Numbered from the stretch's first letter, positions 1 through 6,654 are shown. The stretch: 7,526 bases of DNA from Thermoplasmatota archaeon (GCA_030600725.1 JAUVLN010000100.1:1-7526); one strand, 5' to 3'. Notes: generated from the letters alone by a model not told the origin. Program-made: numbers and translations.

Positions 1-114
1 AGCATAGAAGTAACTCCAATCGATTTCGATGAAGATAAGAATGCATTAGATGTTAGAGATAGGTTTCGCTCGCTTATAACGTGCGAGCTTACTCTCGGGA
101 GGGTGGAGATATAA
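1..114 (+). CDS. C-terminal end of an unidentified protein (partial)
   Basis: The frame starting at base 1 is open from the window edge to TAA at 112-114, followed directly by an in-frame TGA at 115-117. It encodes 37 residues, beginning SIEVTPIDFDED and ending LTLGRVEI. The composition (acidic, then a basic stretch, then alternating hydrophobics) looks like real protein, and the first 60 bases are clearly more AT-rich than the genes to the right. I do not recognise the family. Its last residues (LTLGRVEI) vaguely resemble the segment after the Walker A helix in ABC ATPases, but the preceding 25 residues contain no P-loop, so I read it as the tail of a separate gene. The start lies outside the window. 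Confidence 0.45.
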   Translation, partial: SIEVTPIDFDEDKNALDVRDRFRSLITCELTLGRVEI

Positions 115-156
115 TGAATCCGGGGAAAGGAGATCAATGACATCGGCAGGAGGGAG

Positions 157-699
157 ATGGCAAGGGTGGTTGCCGTCGTCCCCCAGGAGGAACTGCATGA
201 GTTCCAGTTCACTGCGCTGGAGGTGACCTCCATGGGGCGTTATCCTCATCTGGGGAGGTTCGAGTTCGAGAGCCCCGTACACGGTCGCATCGTTGAGAGG
301 GCGATGCGTAGCACCGGCACCTGGGACCTTCGCGACAAGCGGATCACCTCCCTCTCCGGCGGTGAGAAGCAGAGGGTGGTGATCGCAAGGGCGTTCGCAC
401 AGGAGCCCTCCCTGCTGCTCCTGGATGAGCCCACGAAGAACCTCGACATATCCCACACTCTCGAGATCCTATCGTTCATCGAGAGGATGAACTCAAAAGG
501 GAAGCTTACAGTGGCGGCGGTGTTTCACGACCTCAACCTGGCTGCAAGATACTGCAGCAGGGCGGTGCTTATGAAGGAGGGCGGGGTGAGATACGACGGG
601 CCGGTCGATCAGGTGCTAAACAAGAGGGCAATAAAGGATGTGTTCGGGGTGGATACAAGGATCAGAAGAGGGGATCAACTCAGGATAGACATCCTCTGA
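157..699 (+). CDS. 5'-truncated ABC transporter ATP-binding protein, FecE/BtuD type (probable pseudogene)
   Basis: This is the nucleotide-binding subunit type that powers uptake of iron-siderophore, heme or cobalamin complexes at the cytoplasmic face of the membrane. Seen: Q-loop VVPQ with Q10, signature LSGGE at 66-70, Walker B LLLLDE at 86-91, D-loop NLD at 95-97 and H-loop His124 in FHDLNLAARYC, which is typical of the FecE/BtuD/HmuV group. The Walker A half (about 65 residues) is absent. Homology-like sequence continues upstream of ATG157 (IRGKEINDIGRRE, codons 118-156) but stops at in-frame TGA 115-117 and TAA 112-114, with no start codon between. ATG157 has AGGAGG at 147-152, though that run also encodes conserved arginines. 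Without a P-loop it cannot bind ATP normally, so it is probably a remnant left by a deletion or rearrangement, or an assembly junction. No permease or binding-protein gene is visible beside it. Confidence 0.85.
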   Translation: MARVVAVVPQEELHEFQFTALEVTSMGRYPHLGRFEFESPVHGRIVERAMRSTGTWDLRDKRITSLSGGEKQRVVIARAFAQEPSLLLLDEPTKNLDISHTLEILSFIERMNSKGKLTVAAVFHDLNLAARYCSRAVLMKEGGVRYDGPVDQVLNKRAIKDVFGVDTRIRRGDQLRIDIL

Positions 700-732
700 G
701 AGCCCATTAATTCACCCCCCTCCCCATATCTC

Positions 733-740
733 TTTATTAA
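733..740 (+). promoter_or_regulatory. TATA-like box for the XPD-type helicase gene
   Basis: TTTATTAA lies in the 81-bp gap between the ABC remnant and the helicase. Its centre is about 44 nt upstream of ATG781. Archaeal transcription usually starts about 25 nt after the box, which would leave a leader of roughly 19 nt. That leader holds GGAG at 767-770, ten bases before the start codon, as a plausible ribosome site. The rest of the gap is pyrimidine-rich and has no hairpin terminator that I can see. Confidence 0.45.
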
Positions 741-780
741 CACCACCGCCTCTCACCAACTCCCCTGGAGATCATTCGAA

Positions 781-2904
781 ATGGAGATGTTCTGTAGAAG
801 ATGCAAGAACATACTGATCTGGGACTTCACCGGTGGAAGGAGGGTGAAGAAATGCACCAGATGCGGTTTCATCGACGAACCCCTGCCTCGGAAGGAGGAA
901 GGGCCCTCCATTCCGAAGGTGAGGAGGGGAGTTGCCCCTGGATCGCCCGAATACGGCAGAAGGTCCCTGCGTGATCACATCCTTTCCGGAGAGGGGGAAG
1001 ATAAGGGCCCCGGGGGAAAAGCAAAAGCCCCTCGCACCGAATCGGGGGCGCCTGCCCCCGGGATGTTTCCATTTGATACCATCAGGCCGGGACAGGAGGA
1101 GTTCCACAATGATGTCGCCGACGCGATCGCCAACGGCCGCATCCTGATCGCCTCGGTCCCAACCGGCATAGGAAAGACGGCCGCCGCCCTCTCACCTGCG
1201 GTCGATGATGCCCTCAAGAGGGGCGGCCTCGTCCTGTTCATGACCTCCAAGCAGTCCCAGCACGCGATCGCCATCGAGACGCTGAGGATGATCTCGGAGA
1301 GGACCGGAAAGAAGATCAAGGTCGTTGACGTGATATCCAAGCAGGCGATGTGCCCCCGGGATCTCTCCCACCTCCCGAACTACGCGTTCAACTACCTGTG
1401 CAGGGCCCAGTCCAAAGATAGATCCTGTCCGTTCTTCAGGTCCGCTCCCGACAAGCTGACCCGGACCATCAAGGCCCGGATAATGAGTGTGGAAGAGCTC
1501 AAGGATGAGGCGGCAAATTACAAGATATGCCCCCACAAGGCGGCCCTCGAGGCCGCCAAGGGTGCCAATGTGCTGATATGCGATTTCAACTACCTCTTCT
1601 CGGACCTCTCGGACATGGTCCTCAAGGGCCTTGGCCGGGATCTCTCCGAGCTGGTCCTGATCGTCGACGAGGCGCACAACCTTCCCGACAGGATAAGGGG
1701 ACATCAGAGGGATGACCTCTCGATGTACGGGCTGGATGAGGCGCTCATCCAGGCAGGACGGAACAGGAGGATCAAACCCCTGCTTAAAAGGATCAGGAAC
1801 ATCATAGTGTCGGAGGGTGAGAAACTCCTGTCGGGAAGCGGGGAAAAGCTGGTGGACAGGAGGGAGCTGGTCTCACATCTGAGAGGAGTGTTCCACGAGA
1901 CAATAGACGGCTCCTTCGATCTGGAGGACCTGATAGAACTTCTTGAGGAGGAGGGGAAGAAGAGGAAGGACCCGGAGGAGGATAACCCCCTGCTCCACCT
2001 ATCCTCGTTCCTTAACAAGATCCTGTCGAATTCCGAGAGCCACATATTGTTCTTCTCGATCCCGGAGGGGAAGGATGGGGATTCGATGAAACTGACCTTC
2101 AGAAGCCTGGACCCCGGTGAGATAAGCGGAAGGATATTCAAGGGCTGCAGATCGGCCGTTCTCATGAGCGGGACCCTCAAACCACCATCGATGTTCGGGG
2201 ACATACTGGGCATCGCAAAGAGCAGAAGGATGGAAAGGGAGTATCCGTCTCCGTTCCCCCGGGGCAACAAGCTCGTGCTGGTGGACAGGTCGGTGACAAC
2301 CGCCTATGCGAGAAGGTCCAGGGAGATGTATCAGAAGATCGCGGAGCGTATCACCAGGATCGCATCGTCATCGCCTGGAAATATCGCCGTGTTCTTCCCC
2401 TCATACCAGATCATGTGGAAGGTGAAGGACCATATCCCGCACATGCCCAGAAGTATGCTGGTGGAGAGGAAGGAGATGTCCAAATCCCAGAAGGAGGAAC
2501 TTGTGGAGGATCTGATAAGGTCAAAGAGGGGGCGGGGGGCCGTCCTCATGGGGGTCATGGGCGGCTCCCTCTCCGAAGGTGTGGATTACAAGGACAATAT
2601 CCTCTCCACGGTAGTCGTCGTCGGCCTCCCGCTTGCGCCCCCTTCCCTGGAGGTCAAGGCAGTTCGCGACCTGTACCGGAAACGGTACGGCATGGTCAAG
2701 GGGGACGAATACTCCTACGAGTACCCGGCGGTCAACAGGATACTGCAGGCGGCCGGCAGGTCCATCCGCTCGGAGACGGACAGGGCGGCCATAATAATGT
2801 TGGAGGAGAGGATGGCGCAGCCGAAATATCTCAAGTATCTACCCGAGGAGATGAGGCCCGATTCGACCACCTCCGTGGAGGGGAGGATGGGGAAGTTCTT
2901 CTAG
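781..2904 (+). CDS. XPD/Rad3-family Fe-S DNA helicase with N-terminal zinc ribbon
   Basis: This is a superfamily 2 ATP-dependent helicase of the XPD/DinG group, expected to unwind DNA 5'-3' in repair or transcription-linked processes. Seen in order: a zinc ribbon (C5, C8, C25, C28) resembling the N-terminal ribbon of RPB9/TFIIS; a low-complexity Gly/Pro/Lys linker to about residue 95; Walker A VPTGIGKT at 126-133; four cysteines C191, C207, C216 and C250 spaced like the XPD 4Fe-4S ligands; DEAH box at 296-299; SGTL at 463-466; motif V GGSLSEGVDY at 594-603; and motif VI QAAGRSIR at 656-663. All catalytic motifs look intact. At 707 residues it is longer than archaeal XPD proteins of about 550-650 residues; the ribbon and linker account for the difference. 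The start ATG781 keeps the ribbon at the very N-terminus. It is convergent with panE, and the two stop codons overlap. DinG-like is the alternative name, but the SGTL and Q..GR..R context favours XPD. Confidence 0.95.
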   Translation: MEMFCRRCKNILIWDFTGGRRVKKCTRCGFIDEPLPRKEEGPSIPKVRRGVAPGSPEYGRRSLRDHILSGEGEDKGPGGKAKAPRTESGAPAPGMFPFDTIRPGQEEFHNDVADAIANGRILIASVPTGIGKTAAALSPAVDDALKRGGLVLFMTSKQSQHAIAIETLRMISERTGKKIKVVDVISKQAMCPRDLSHLPNYAFNYLCRAQSKDRSCPFFRSAPDKLTRTIKARIMSVEELKDEAANYKICPHKAALEAAKGANVLICDFNYLFSDLSDMVLKGLGRDLSELVLIVDEAHNLPDRIRGHQRDDLSMYGLDEALIQAGRNRRIKPLLKRIRNIIVSEGEKLLSGSGEKLVDRRELVSHLRGVFHETIDGSFDLEDLIELLEEEGKKRKDPEEDNPLLHLSSFLNKILSNSESHILFFSIPEGKDGDSMKLTFRSLDPGEISGRIFKGCRSAVLMSGTLKPPSMFGDILGIAKSRRMEREYPSPFPRGNKLVLVDRSVTTAYARRSREMYQKIAERITRIASSSPGNIAVFFPSYQIMWKVKDHIPHMPRSMLVERKEMSKSQKEELVEDLIRSKRGRGAVLMGVMGGSLSEGVDYKDNILSTVVVVGLPLAPPSLEVKAVRDLYRKRYGMVKGDEYSYEYPAVNRILQAAGRSIRSETDRAAIIMLEERMAQPKYLKYLPEEMRPDSTTSVEGRMGKFF

Positions 2905-3842
2905 TCGTCATCCAGATACTGCCTCTGCATTGCGTTGATCAGGTGGTACATGGACCGGTTGAGCGGAGCGTAGATATTTGTTAACTTCGCCTTGTCGTAG
3001 AGGGCGCCGTTTATGGACTCTATCTCGGTTCTGCGCTTCCTCCTGATATCCTGGAGCATCGAGGAGATATTGTTCTTTGTCCTCTCCGCAACGGCGTGGG
3101 TACGCTTGATGATCTCCTCAACGGTGATATCCATATCGTGGGAGCGGGCGATCTCCACACCCTCCTCCACCAGATGGTCCATCATCTCACGGAGATATCT
3201 GTCCGTCAGTAGATCCCCGTTCCTGGAGCCGGTTATGGCGGTGAGCGGGTTGATGGCCGAGTTGATTATCGTCTTCGCCCAGATCTCCCTTCTGATAACC
3301 TCGGTGAGCTCCACCTCGAGGCCGGCCTCGTTGAATGCATTGACTATCGTCTCCACCCTGTTCTTTGCGGATTCATCCCGGGGTTCGGTATAGAGGCCGA
3401 TGTAGGTGTCCCCTCTACCGGCATGTTTGATCAGGCCGGGACCTTTGTAGGTGACGCCGTGACAGGTTATCCCACCGAGTACCGATCCCGGAAGGTGGTC
3501 GACCTTTAGCTTTTCCGAGATCAGCTCCTCGTTGTTCAGGCCGTTCTGCAGGGAGAGGAAGAAGGTCGTCTCCTTTATGTAAGGCGCCACGTGGTCAAGG
3601 GCCAGCTCGGTGTTGTAGGATTTCACACAGATGATTATCAGATCGAAGGTCATACCCTCGGGATATCCTGTTGATGCATTTGGATGGAAGTCGCCCACCG
3701 TCAGGCCGCGTATGTGCAGGCCCTCCCTGTTGAGAACGTCCACCTGCTCCTGCCTTCCTATTATGGTTACATTATGCTGTTTGGATAGAACGCCGCCGAC
3801 CAGGCTGCCCAATGCTCCGGCACCTATCACGAGTATATTCAT
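2901..3842 (-). CDS. panE: 2-dehydropantoate 2-reductase
   Basis: The enzyme reduces 2-dehydropantoate (ketopantoate) to pantoate with NADPH, or NADH in some archaea, in the cytoplasm on the route to coenzyme A (EC 1.1.1.169). Seen: a Rossmann glycine motif GAGALGS at 7-13; the QNG segment with N100; the catalytic Lys in WAKTIINSAINPLTAI (K190); and the C-terminal signature SSMLQDIRRKRRTEIESING at 260-279, with E273 matching the substrate-binding acidic residue of the family. The 313 residues are normal length. The start is set at ATG 3842-3840 because the Rossmann strand MNILVIGAG begins there; the frame is open further upstream to 3899, but that part is the antisense of the adk end. GGTGG at 3850-3846 is a ribosome site. 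It lies 8 nt after adk, so the two are co-transcribed. No residue is obviously missing. Confidence 0.95.
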   Translation of the reverse strand: MNILVIGAGALGSLVGGVLSKQHNVTIIGRQEQVDVLNREGLHIRGLTVGDFHPNASTGYPEGMTFDLIIICVKSYNTELALDHVAPYIKETTFFLSLQNGLNNEELISEKLKVDHLPGSVLGGITCHGVTYKGPGLIKHAGRGDTYIGLYTEPRDESAKNRVETIVNAFNEAGLEVELTEVIRREIWAKTIINSAINPLTAITGSRNGDLLTDRYLREMMDHLVEEGVEIARSHDMDITVEEIIKRTHAVAERTKNNISSMLQDIRRKRRTEIESINGALYDKAKLTNIYAPLNRSMYHLINAMQRQYLDDD

Positions 3843-3845
3843 GGT

Positions 3846-3850
3846 CCACC
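3846..3850 (-). promoter_or_regulatory. Ribosome binding site deciding the panE start
   Basis: On the minus strand the adk stop TAA is followed by GGTGGACC and then ATG of panE. GGTG pairs with the CACC of the archaeal 16S 3' end. Its position immediately before ATG 3842 supports that codon over the upstream in-frame ATG at 3899, and it implies translation of panE from the adk transcript. Confidence 0.5.
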
Positions 3851-4486
3851 TTACCGGGGCAGCGAGTTGAGGATCTCGATCAGCGCGCGCCTGATGCACG
3901 CTATGGATTTGTTCCCGTCGATCTCTCGAAGCACCCCTTTCTCCCTGTAGAACTCCAGTACGGGTTTGGTCTGCTTCGAATAGACCTCCAATCTCTTCAG
4001 AACGGTCTCCTTGGTATCATCATCCCTCTGGTACAGCTTCTGCCCGCAGTCGTCGCAGATTCCCGGCGTTATCGGGGGATTGAATATCAGATGGTAGGCG
4101 GTTCCACAGGGGCACATCCTCCGCTCGGTTATCCTTGGAATAAGGAAACGGTCCGCGACCGAGAGGTTGATGACGGCATCGAGCTTCACGAATTCATCCA
4201 GTACACTGGCCTGGGATATCGCCCTCGGAAACCCATCGAGTATGAAACCCCCGTCGCAGTCGCCGCCCTGAAGCCTATCCCTCAACATCCCGATAACAAC
4301 GCTGTCCGGAACCAACTGGCCGCCATCCATGAAGGTCTTGGCCTCCTTGCCGAGAACCGTACCCTTGCGAACCTCGGCACGGAGGAGGTCCCCCATGGAG
4401 ATGGACGGGATCGAGAATTTATCCGATATCAACCTCGACTGTGTCCCCTTGCCCGCACCGGGCGGGCCGAACAGCGCTATCTTCAT
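3851..4486 (-). CDS. adk: Adenylate kinase, long form with zinc-type LID domain
   Basis: It interconverts ATP + AMP and 2 ADP in the cytoplasm (EC 2.7.4.3). Seen: P-loop GPPGAGKGT at 7-15; the NMP-binding region SMGDLLR at 30-36; GFILDGFPR at 80-88; and a LID with RR at 122-123, cysteines C125, C127, C144 and C147, and YHLIFNPP, as in bacterial long-type Adk rather than the short archaeal AdkA type. The 211 residues match the long form (about 210-220). An oddity is that the first cysteine pair reads CPC (CxC), where zinc-binding Adk usually has CxxC, one residue longer. ATG4486 has no Shine-Dalgarno match; a TATA-like box about 29 nt upstream suggests a leaderless transcript. It heads an adk-panE unit, with the acyltransferase-like gene 77 nt upstream on the same strand. 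Confidence 0.95.
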   Translation of the reverse strand: MKIALFGPPGAGKGTQSRLISDKFSIPSISMGDLLRAEVRKGTVLGKEAKTFMDGGQLVPDSVVIGMLRDRLQGGDCDGGFILDGFPRAISQASVLDEFVKLDAVINLSVADRFLIPRITERRMCPCGTAYHLIFNPPITPGICDDCGQKLYQRDDDTKETVLKRLEVYSKQTKPVLEFYREKGVLREIDGNKSIACIRRALIEILNSLPR

Positions 4487-4510
4487 ACCAGGGGGATTTG
4501 GTTTTCTGGT

Positions 4511-4520
4511 AATTAACTAT
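4511..4520 (-). promoter_or_regulatory. TATA-like box for adk-panE
   Basis: On the minus strand this reads ATAGTTAATT, centred about 29 nt before the adk ATG at 4486. That distance puts the transcript start at or within a few bases of the ATG, which agrees with the lack of a ribosome binding site. It suggests adk-panE can be transcribed independently of the upstream gene. Confidence 0.45.
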
Positions 4521-4524
4521 TGGG

Positions 4525-4536
4525 GAAGTGCACTTC
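4525..4536. promoter_or_regulatory. 12-bp perfect palindrome upstream of the adk TATA box
   Basis: GAAGTGCACTTC equals its own reverse complement. It lies 4 bp upstream (with respect to adk) of the TATA-like box, next to where the TFB recognition element would sit. The place suits an activator or repressor dimer. No regulator is identified; 12-bp palindromes can also occur by chance. Confidence 0.3.
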
Positions 4537-4563
4537 ACTTATTGTTGAATCAGGGTGGGCCAA

Positions 4564-6195
4564 CTACACCTCGAACTGCATGAATCCATCCACGTCCCGG
4601 AGGATCTCTGCGAGGGCTTTCGAGTTCCTCTCCACCTGCTCTTTCAGGCCGGCTACGCTGATGTATCCTGCGATCCCACCGTCCCCGTCCGGTACCGTGT
4701 AGTTGCTGAATGCCACGTAGCCGTCCCTGTTGTTATCCGGCATGACCCCCGCACCGACATACGAGGTCTTCACAACCGATAGGCCCATGCTGCCCAGATA
4801 CTCCTCAAGGGCCCGGGGGATAAGTTTCCTTGTAAGGTGGAATATGAATATCGGGGCCAGGGAGACCGCATCCATGAAGCACTGGTTGACGTGGTCCCGC
4901 TCCTTGGCCCGCAAGGCGGTGTCGTTGAAGTATCTGATGAAATCAACAAAGGCGCCCTCCGGATCATCTTTCCTGAAAAATAGGGAGGGGCGGACGAATA
5001 TGAAACCGAGCGTTCTCTCCCTGTCCTCCGTTTTGGGCAGGTCCACTGGTATGTGCAGTTTCCTGCCCCGGAATTCGTCGTGGTGCTCCATACACCATCC
5101 GAGAAGCGCTATGGGTGGTATGTCACCTCCGATCCTGTCCCCCAACCTCTCGTTCAATGCCTTCCGAATATCGCGGAGCCTGCTGAAATCAAGGAGGGAG
5201 CCCGCACGGTAGACCCGCCTTTTCCCGGTCGATATCAGGTGCAAGGGGAATCGGATCCCCTTTCCGATCCTTGGATAGACGATCTCCGTCCTTGTTCCCC
5301 ACTGTTCCCTCTGGTGCTGCAGGATCTCAAGGGCCGGAACCCCGTCTATGGGGATGTGGCTCGTGTGGAACCACATATCGGCTTCCCTCATGTCATCCCT
5401 GAGGATGCAAAGTATGTTCATCATTCCCAGGCCCGGATGTAAACGGGTTCTGAAATCCGGCTCATCGAACCTATCGGGCCCATCGTTGTGTTTCATCTCG
5501 AACTGGAGAAAGATGGAGGTTGCGACCCTCTCGGCATAATCCATCTCCCTTTCACCGCTGAGGATCTTTCCGAGCGTTCTCATGAGCTCTACCGGGCGCA
5601 CCCGGTCTCCAAGGCCCCTGGTGGCGTTGAAGGCCCTCACGATGACGGCGTCCACATGTTCTCTATTGACCCCCTTGAAGTCGTCGTCACATGGGTCCAA
5701 ACGGGGGCCTATGCGTACGAGGTCCCCCTCTCTCGAATATTGGGCGATCGTGATATCTATCTGATCCTTCCTGACCCGAATCTGGTCCTTCCCTTTCAGG
5801 TATACCTTGTCGTGGGTGGCCTCTTCACCGGACAGGAATTCATACAATCTCCCCGCGACGTGTTCCGAGGTGCCCTTCAGGGAACGGTTTTCAGGAATGT
5901 GCGAATTCGACCAGATGTCCAGCGAGAAGGTGCCCAGTATGAACTTCGTGTGTTCGGCATACATGAACGCCCTCGTCGCCTTCCTCCACCCCTCCTCCTT
6001 CTGCTGTAGTCCCATTTTCCCAAGGAGCTGGAACGTCTTGACAAGGGCCATTATGGCGAATACGCCCGGACACCATCGGTCCACCATGTCCCTTATCCTG
6101 TGTTTTCCGACCATCGTAACACGGGGGAATGGTGATACCAGGTTTAATTGATTTTGATGGGGATGGAGGGGGAAAGAGGACGTTGCATCGATCAT
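4564..6195 (-). CDS. Large protein with CAT/condensation-like acyltransferase motif (HxxxDG)
   Basis: I do not recognise a named family. The C-terminal part (about residues 225-543) reads like the chloramphenicol-acetyltransferase/condensation/wax-ester-synthase superfamily. MWFHTSHIPIDG at 274-285 contains HxxxDG (H280, D284, G285), the catalytic signature of those CoA- or carrier-dependent acyltransferases. A later RGRKLHIPVDLP at 376-387 resembles the 'RxxIPVxLR' strand region, and the end holds a Gly-rich strand and helix (about 503-535). The first 220 residues are unassigned. No signal peptide or clear membrane segment is seen. Start choice: ATG6195 lies 27 nt from the palindromic TATA element and would be leaderless; the first 27 residues look weakly conserved, and ATG6114 (MVGKHRIRD, with AT-rich ATTAAACC about 30 nt upstream) is a real alternative. 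The gene is 77 nt upstream of adk on the same strand and divergent from the small gene at 6247. The substrate is unknown. Confidence 0.8.
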   Translation of the reverse strand: MIDATSSFPLHPHQNQLNLVSPFPRVTMVGKHRIRDMVDRWCPGVFAIMALVKTFQLLGKMGLQQKEEGWRKATRAFMYAEHTKFILGTFSLDIWSNSHIPENRSLKGTSEHVAGRLYEFLSGEEATHDKVYLKGKDQIRVRKDQIDITIAQYSREGDLVRIGPRLDPCDDDFKGVNREHVDAVIVRAFNATRGLGDRVRPVELMRTLGKILSGEREMDYAERVATSIFLQFEMKHNDGPDRFDEPDFRTRLHPGLGMMNILCILRDDMREADMWFHTSHIPIDGVPALEILQHQREQWGTRTEIVYPRIGKGIRFPLHLISTGKRRVYRAGSLLDFSRLRDIRKALNERLGDRIGGDIPPIALLGWCMEHHDEFRGRKLHIPVDLPKTEDRERTLGFIFVRPSLFFRKDDPEGAFVDFIRYFNDTALRAKERDHVNQCFMDAVSLAPIFIFHLTRKLIPRALEEYLGSMGLSVVKTSYVGAGVMPDNNRDGYVAFSNYTVPDGDGGIAGYISVAGLKEQVERNSKALAEILRDVDGFMQFEV

Positions 6196-6216
6196 CCGTT
6201 AATAAATGACCGAAAA

Positions 6217-6228
6217 AAATTATAATTT
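6217..6228. promoter_or_regulatory. Palindromic AT-rich element, possible bidirectional TATA box
   Basis: AAATTATAATTT is a perfect palindrome with TTATAA at its core (6220-6225). It sits almost exactly in the middle of the 51-bp gap between two divergent start codons. The core centre is about 27 nt from ATG6195 (minus) and about 24 nt from ATG6247 (plus), both fitting the archaeal TATA-to-start distance for leaderless messages. No Shine-Dalgarno is present before either ATG. Confidence 0.45.
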
Positions 6229-6246
6229 ATCACGATTGGATTATAT

Positions 6247-6594
6247 ATGATCGTTTCCGATGATCCATACATGATGCAAGATATGTGCCATCCCAGCCGA
6301 TCCAGGGAGGAGATCATACTGGATATCATCGATTTCAAGGAGACGTACGGTGGCGACTATGGCGATTGGTACGTCGGCACGACGGATGACCCCAGAAAGT
6401 CATTCTTCTGCAGGTACGACCAATGCGGGGGGAATGGGACCCGTATATACTGCCCCTGCCCCGACCGGGCGGTTGCTGACAGGATCAGGTCCTATTTTCT
6501 CTCGAAAGGGATGAAGAAGGATGAAAGCTGCGGAGAGGATCTCGGCCTCTACGTGTATACGTACAAGACCGGGAACGGGATGCTAACAAAATGA
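6247..6594 (+). CDS. Small conserved-type protein with WYVGTTDDP signature, function unknown
   Basis: A 115-residue cytoplasmic-looking protein. DWYVGTTDDPRKSFF at 40-54, then a middle segment ending ADRIRSYFLSKGMK, then LYVYTYK near the C-terminus, follow the pattern of a small uncharacterised bacterial and archaeal family (WYIGIT-x-DP..RLF..H, a helix with YFL.KG, a Gly-rich loop, VY.Y.K). That family faintly recalls the YIG half of GIY-YIG domains, but I see no GIY half and claim no nuclease activity. Differences here: the usual His after the RLF-like segment is not evident, and five cysteines (C55, C60, C69, C71, C95) lie across the middle and the normally Gly-rich loop, so metal binding is conceivable. 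ATG6247 is chosen by its distance from the palindromic TATA; in-frame ATGs at 6271, 6274 and 6283 are alternatives. It is divergent from the acyltransferase-like gene. Confidence 0.75.
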   Translation: MIVSDDPYMMQDMCHPSRSREEIILDIIDFKETYGGDYGDWYVGTTDDPRKSFFCRYDQCGGNGTRIYCPCPDRAVADRIRSYFLSKGMKKDESCGEDLGLYVYTYKTGNGMLTK

Positions 6595-6598
6595 TGCC

Positions 6599-6654
6599 TG
6601 GATCAATGGATCAGAGATGGATGGATGAAATGGAAATTGAAACGATAATTGGAT
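6599..6654. repeat. Short iterated TGGAT motif in intergenic region
   Basis: TGGAT occurs at 6599, 6607, 6618, 6622 and 6650 within the 86-bp gap between the two small plus-strand genes; the first two copies extend to TGGATCA. No coding frame explains it. It could be local slippage or iterated binding sites. I give it little weight. Confidence 0.3.

Noticed and set aside
114..140. Nine-codon frame ATG...TGA overlapping the upstream stop
   Set aside because: It is too short, has no convincing ribosome site, and overlaps sequence that aligns with the ABC remnant in another frame.
82..156. Reading LTLGRVEI before the stops as the missing ABC segment with two nonsense codons
   Set aside because: The spacing to RGKEI is two residues too long and no P-loop lies upstream, so the match is more likely chance; kept only as an alternative.
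700..780. Pyrimidine-rich gap as a terminator hairpin
   Set aside because: No inverted repeat is present; only a TATA-like box and a weak ribosome site can be supported.
975..2270. Several minus-strand open frames opposite the helicase
   Set aside because: They are shadows of a gene with every helicase motif intact; the translations are Ser/Arg/Pro-rich as expected of antisense frames in GC-rich coding DNA.
3843..3899. Upstream extension of panE to the ATG at 3899
   Set aside because: It would overlap the end of adk, adds residues before the conserved MNILVIGAG Rossmann start, and ATG3842 has its own ribosome site.
3812..4516. Long plus-strand open frame opposite adk
   Set aside because: It is the antisense shadow of adk; its product has no recognisable motif, while the minus strand carries a complete adenylate kinase.
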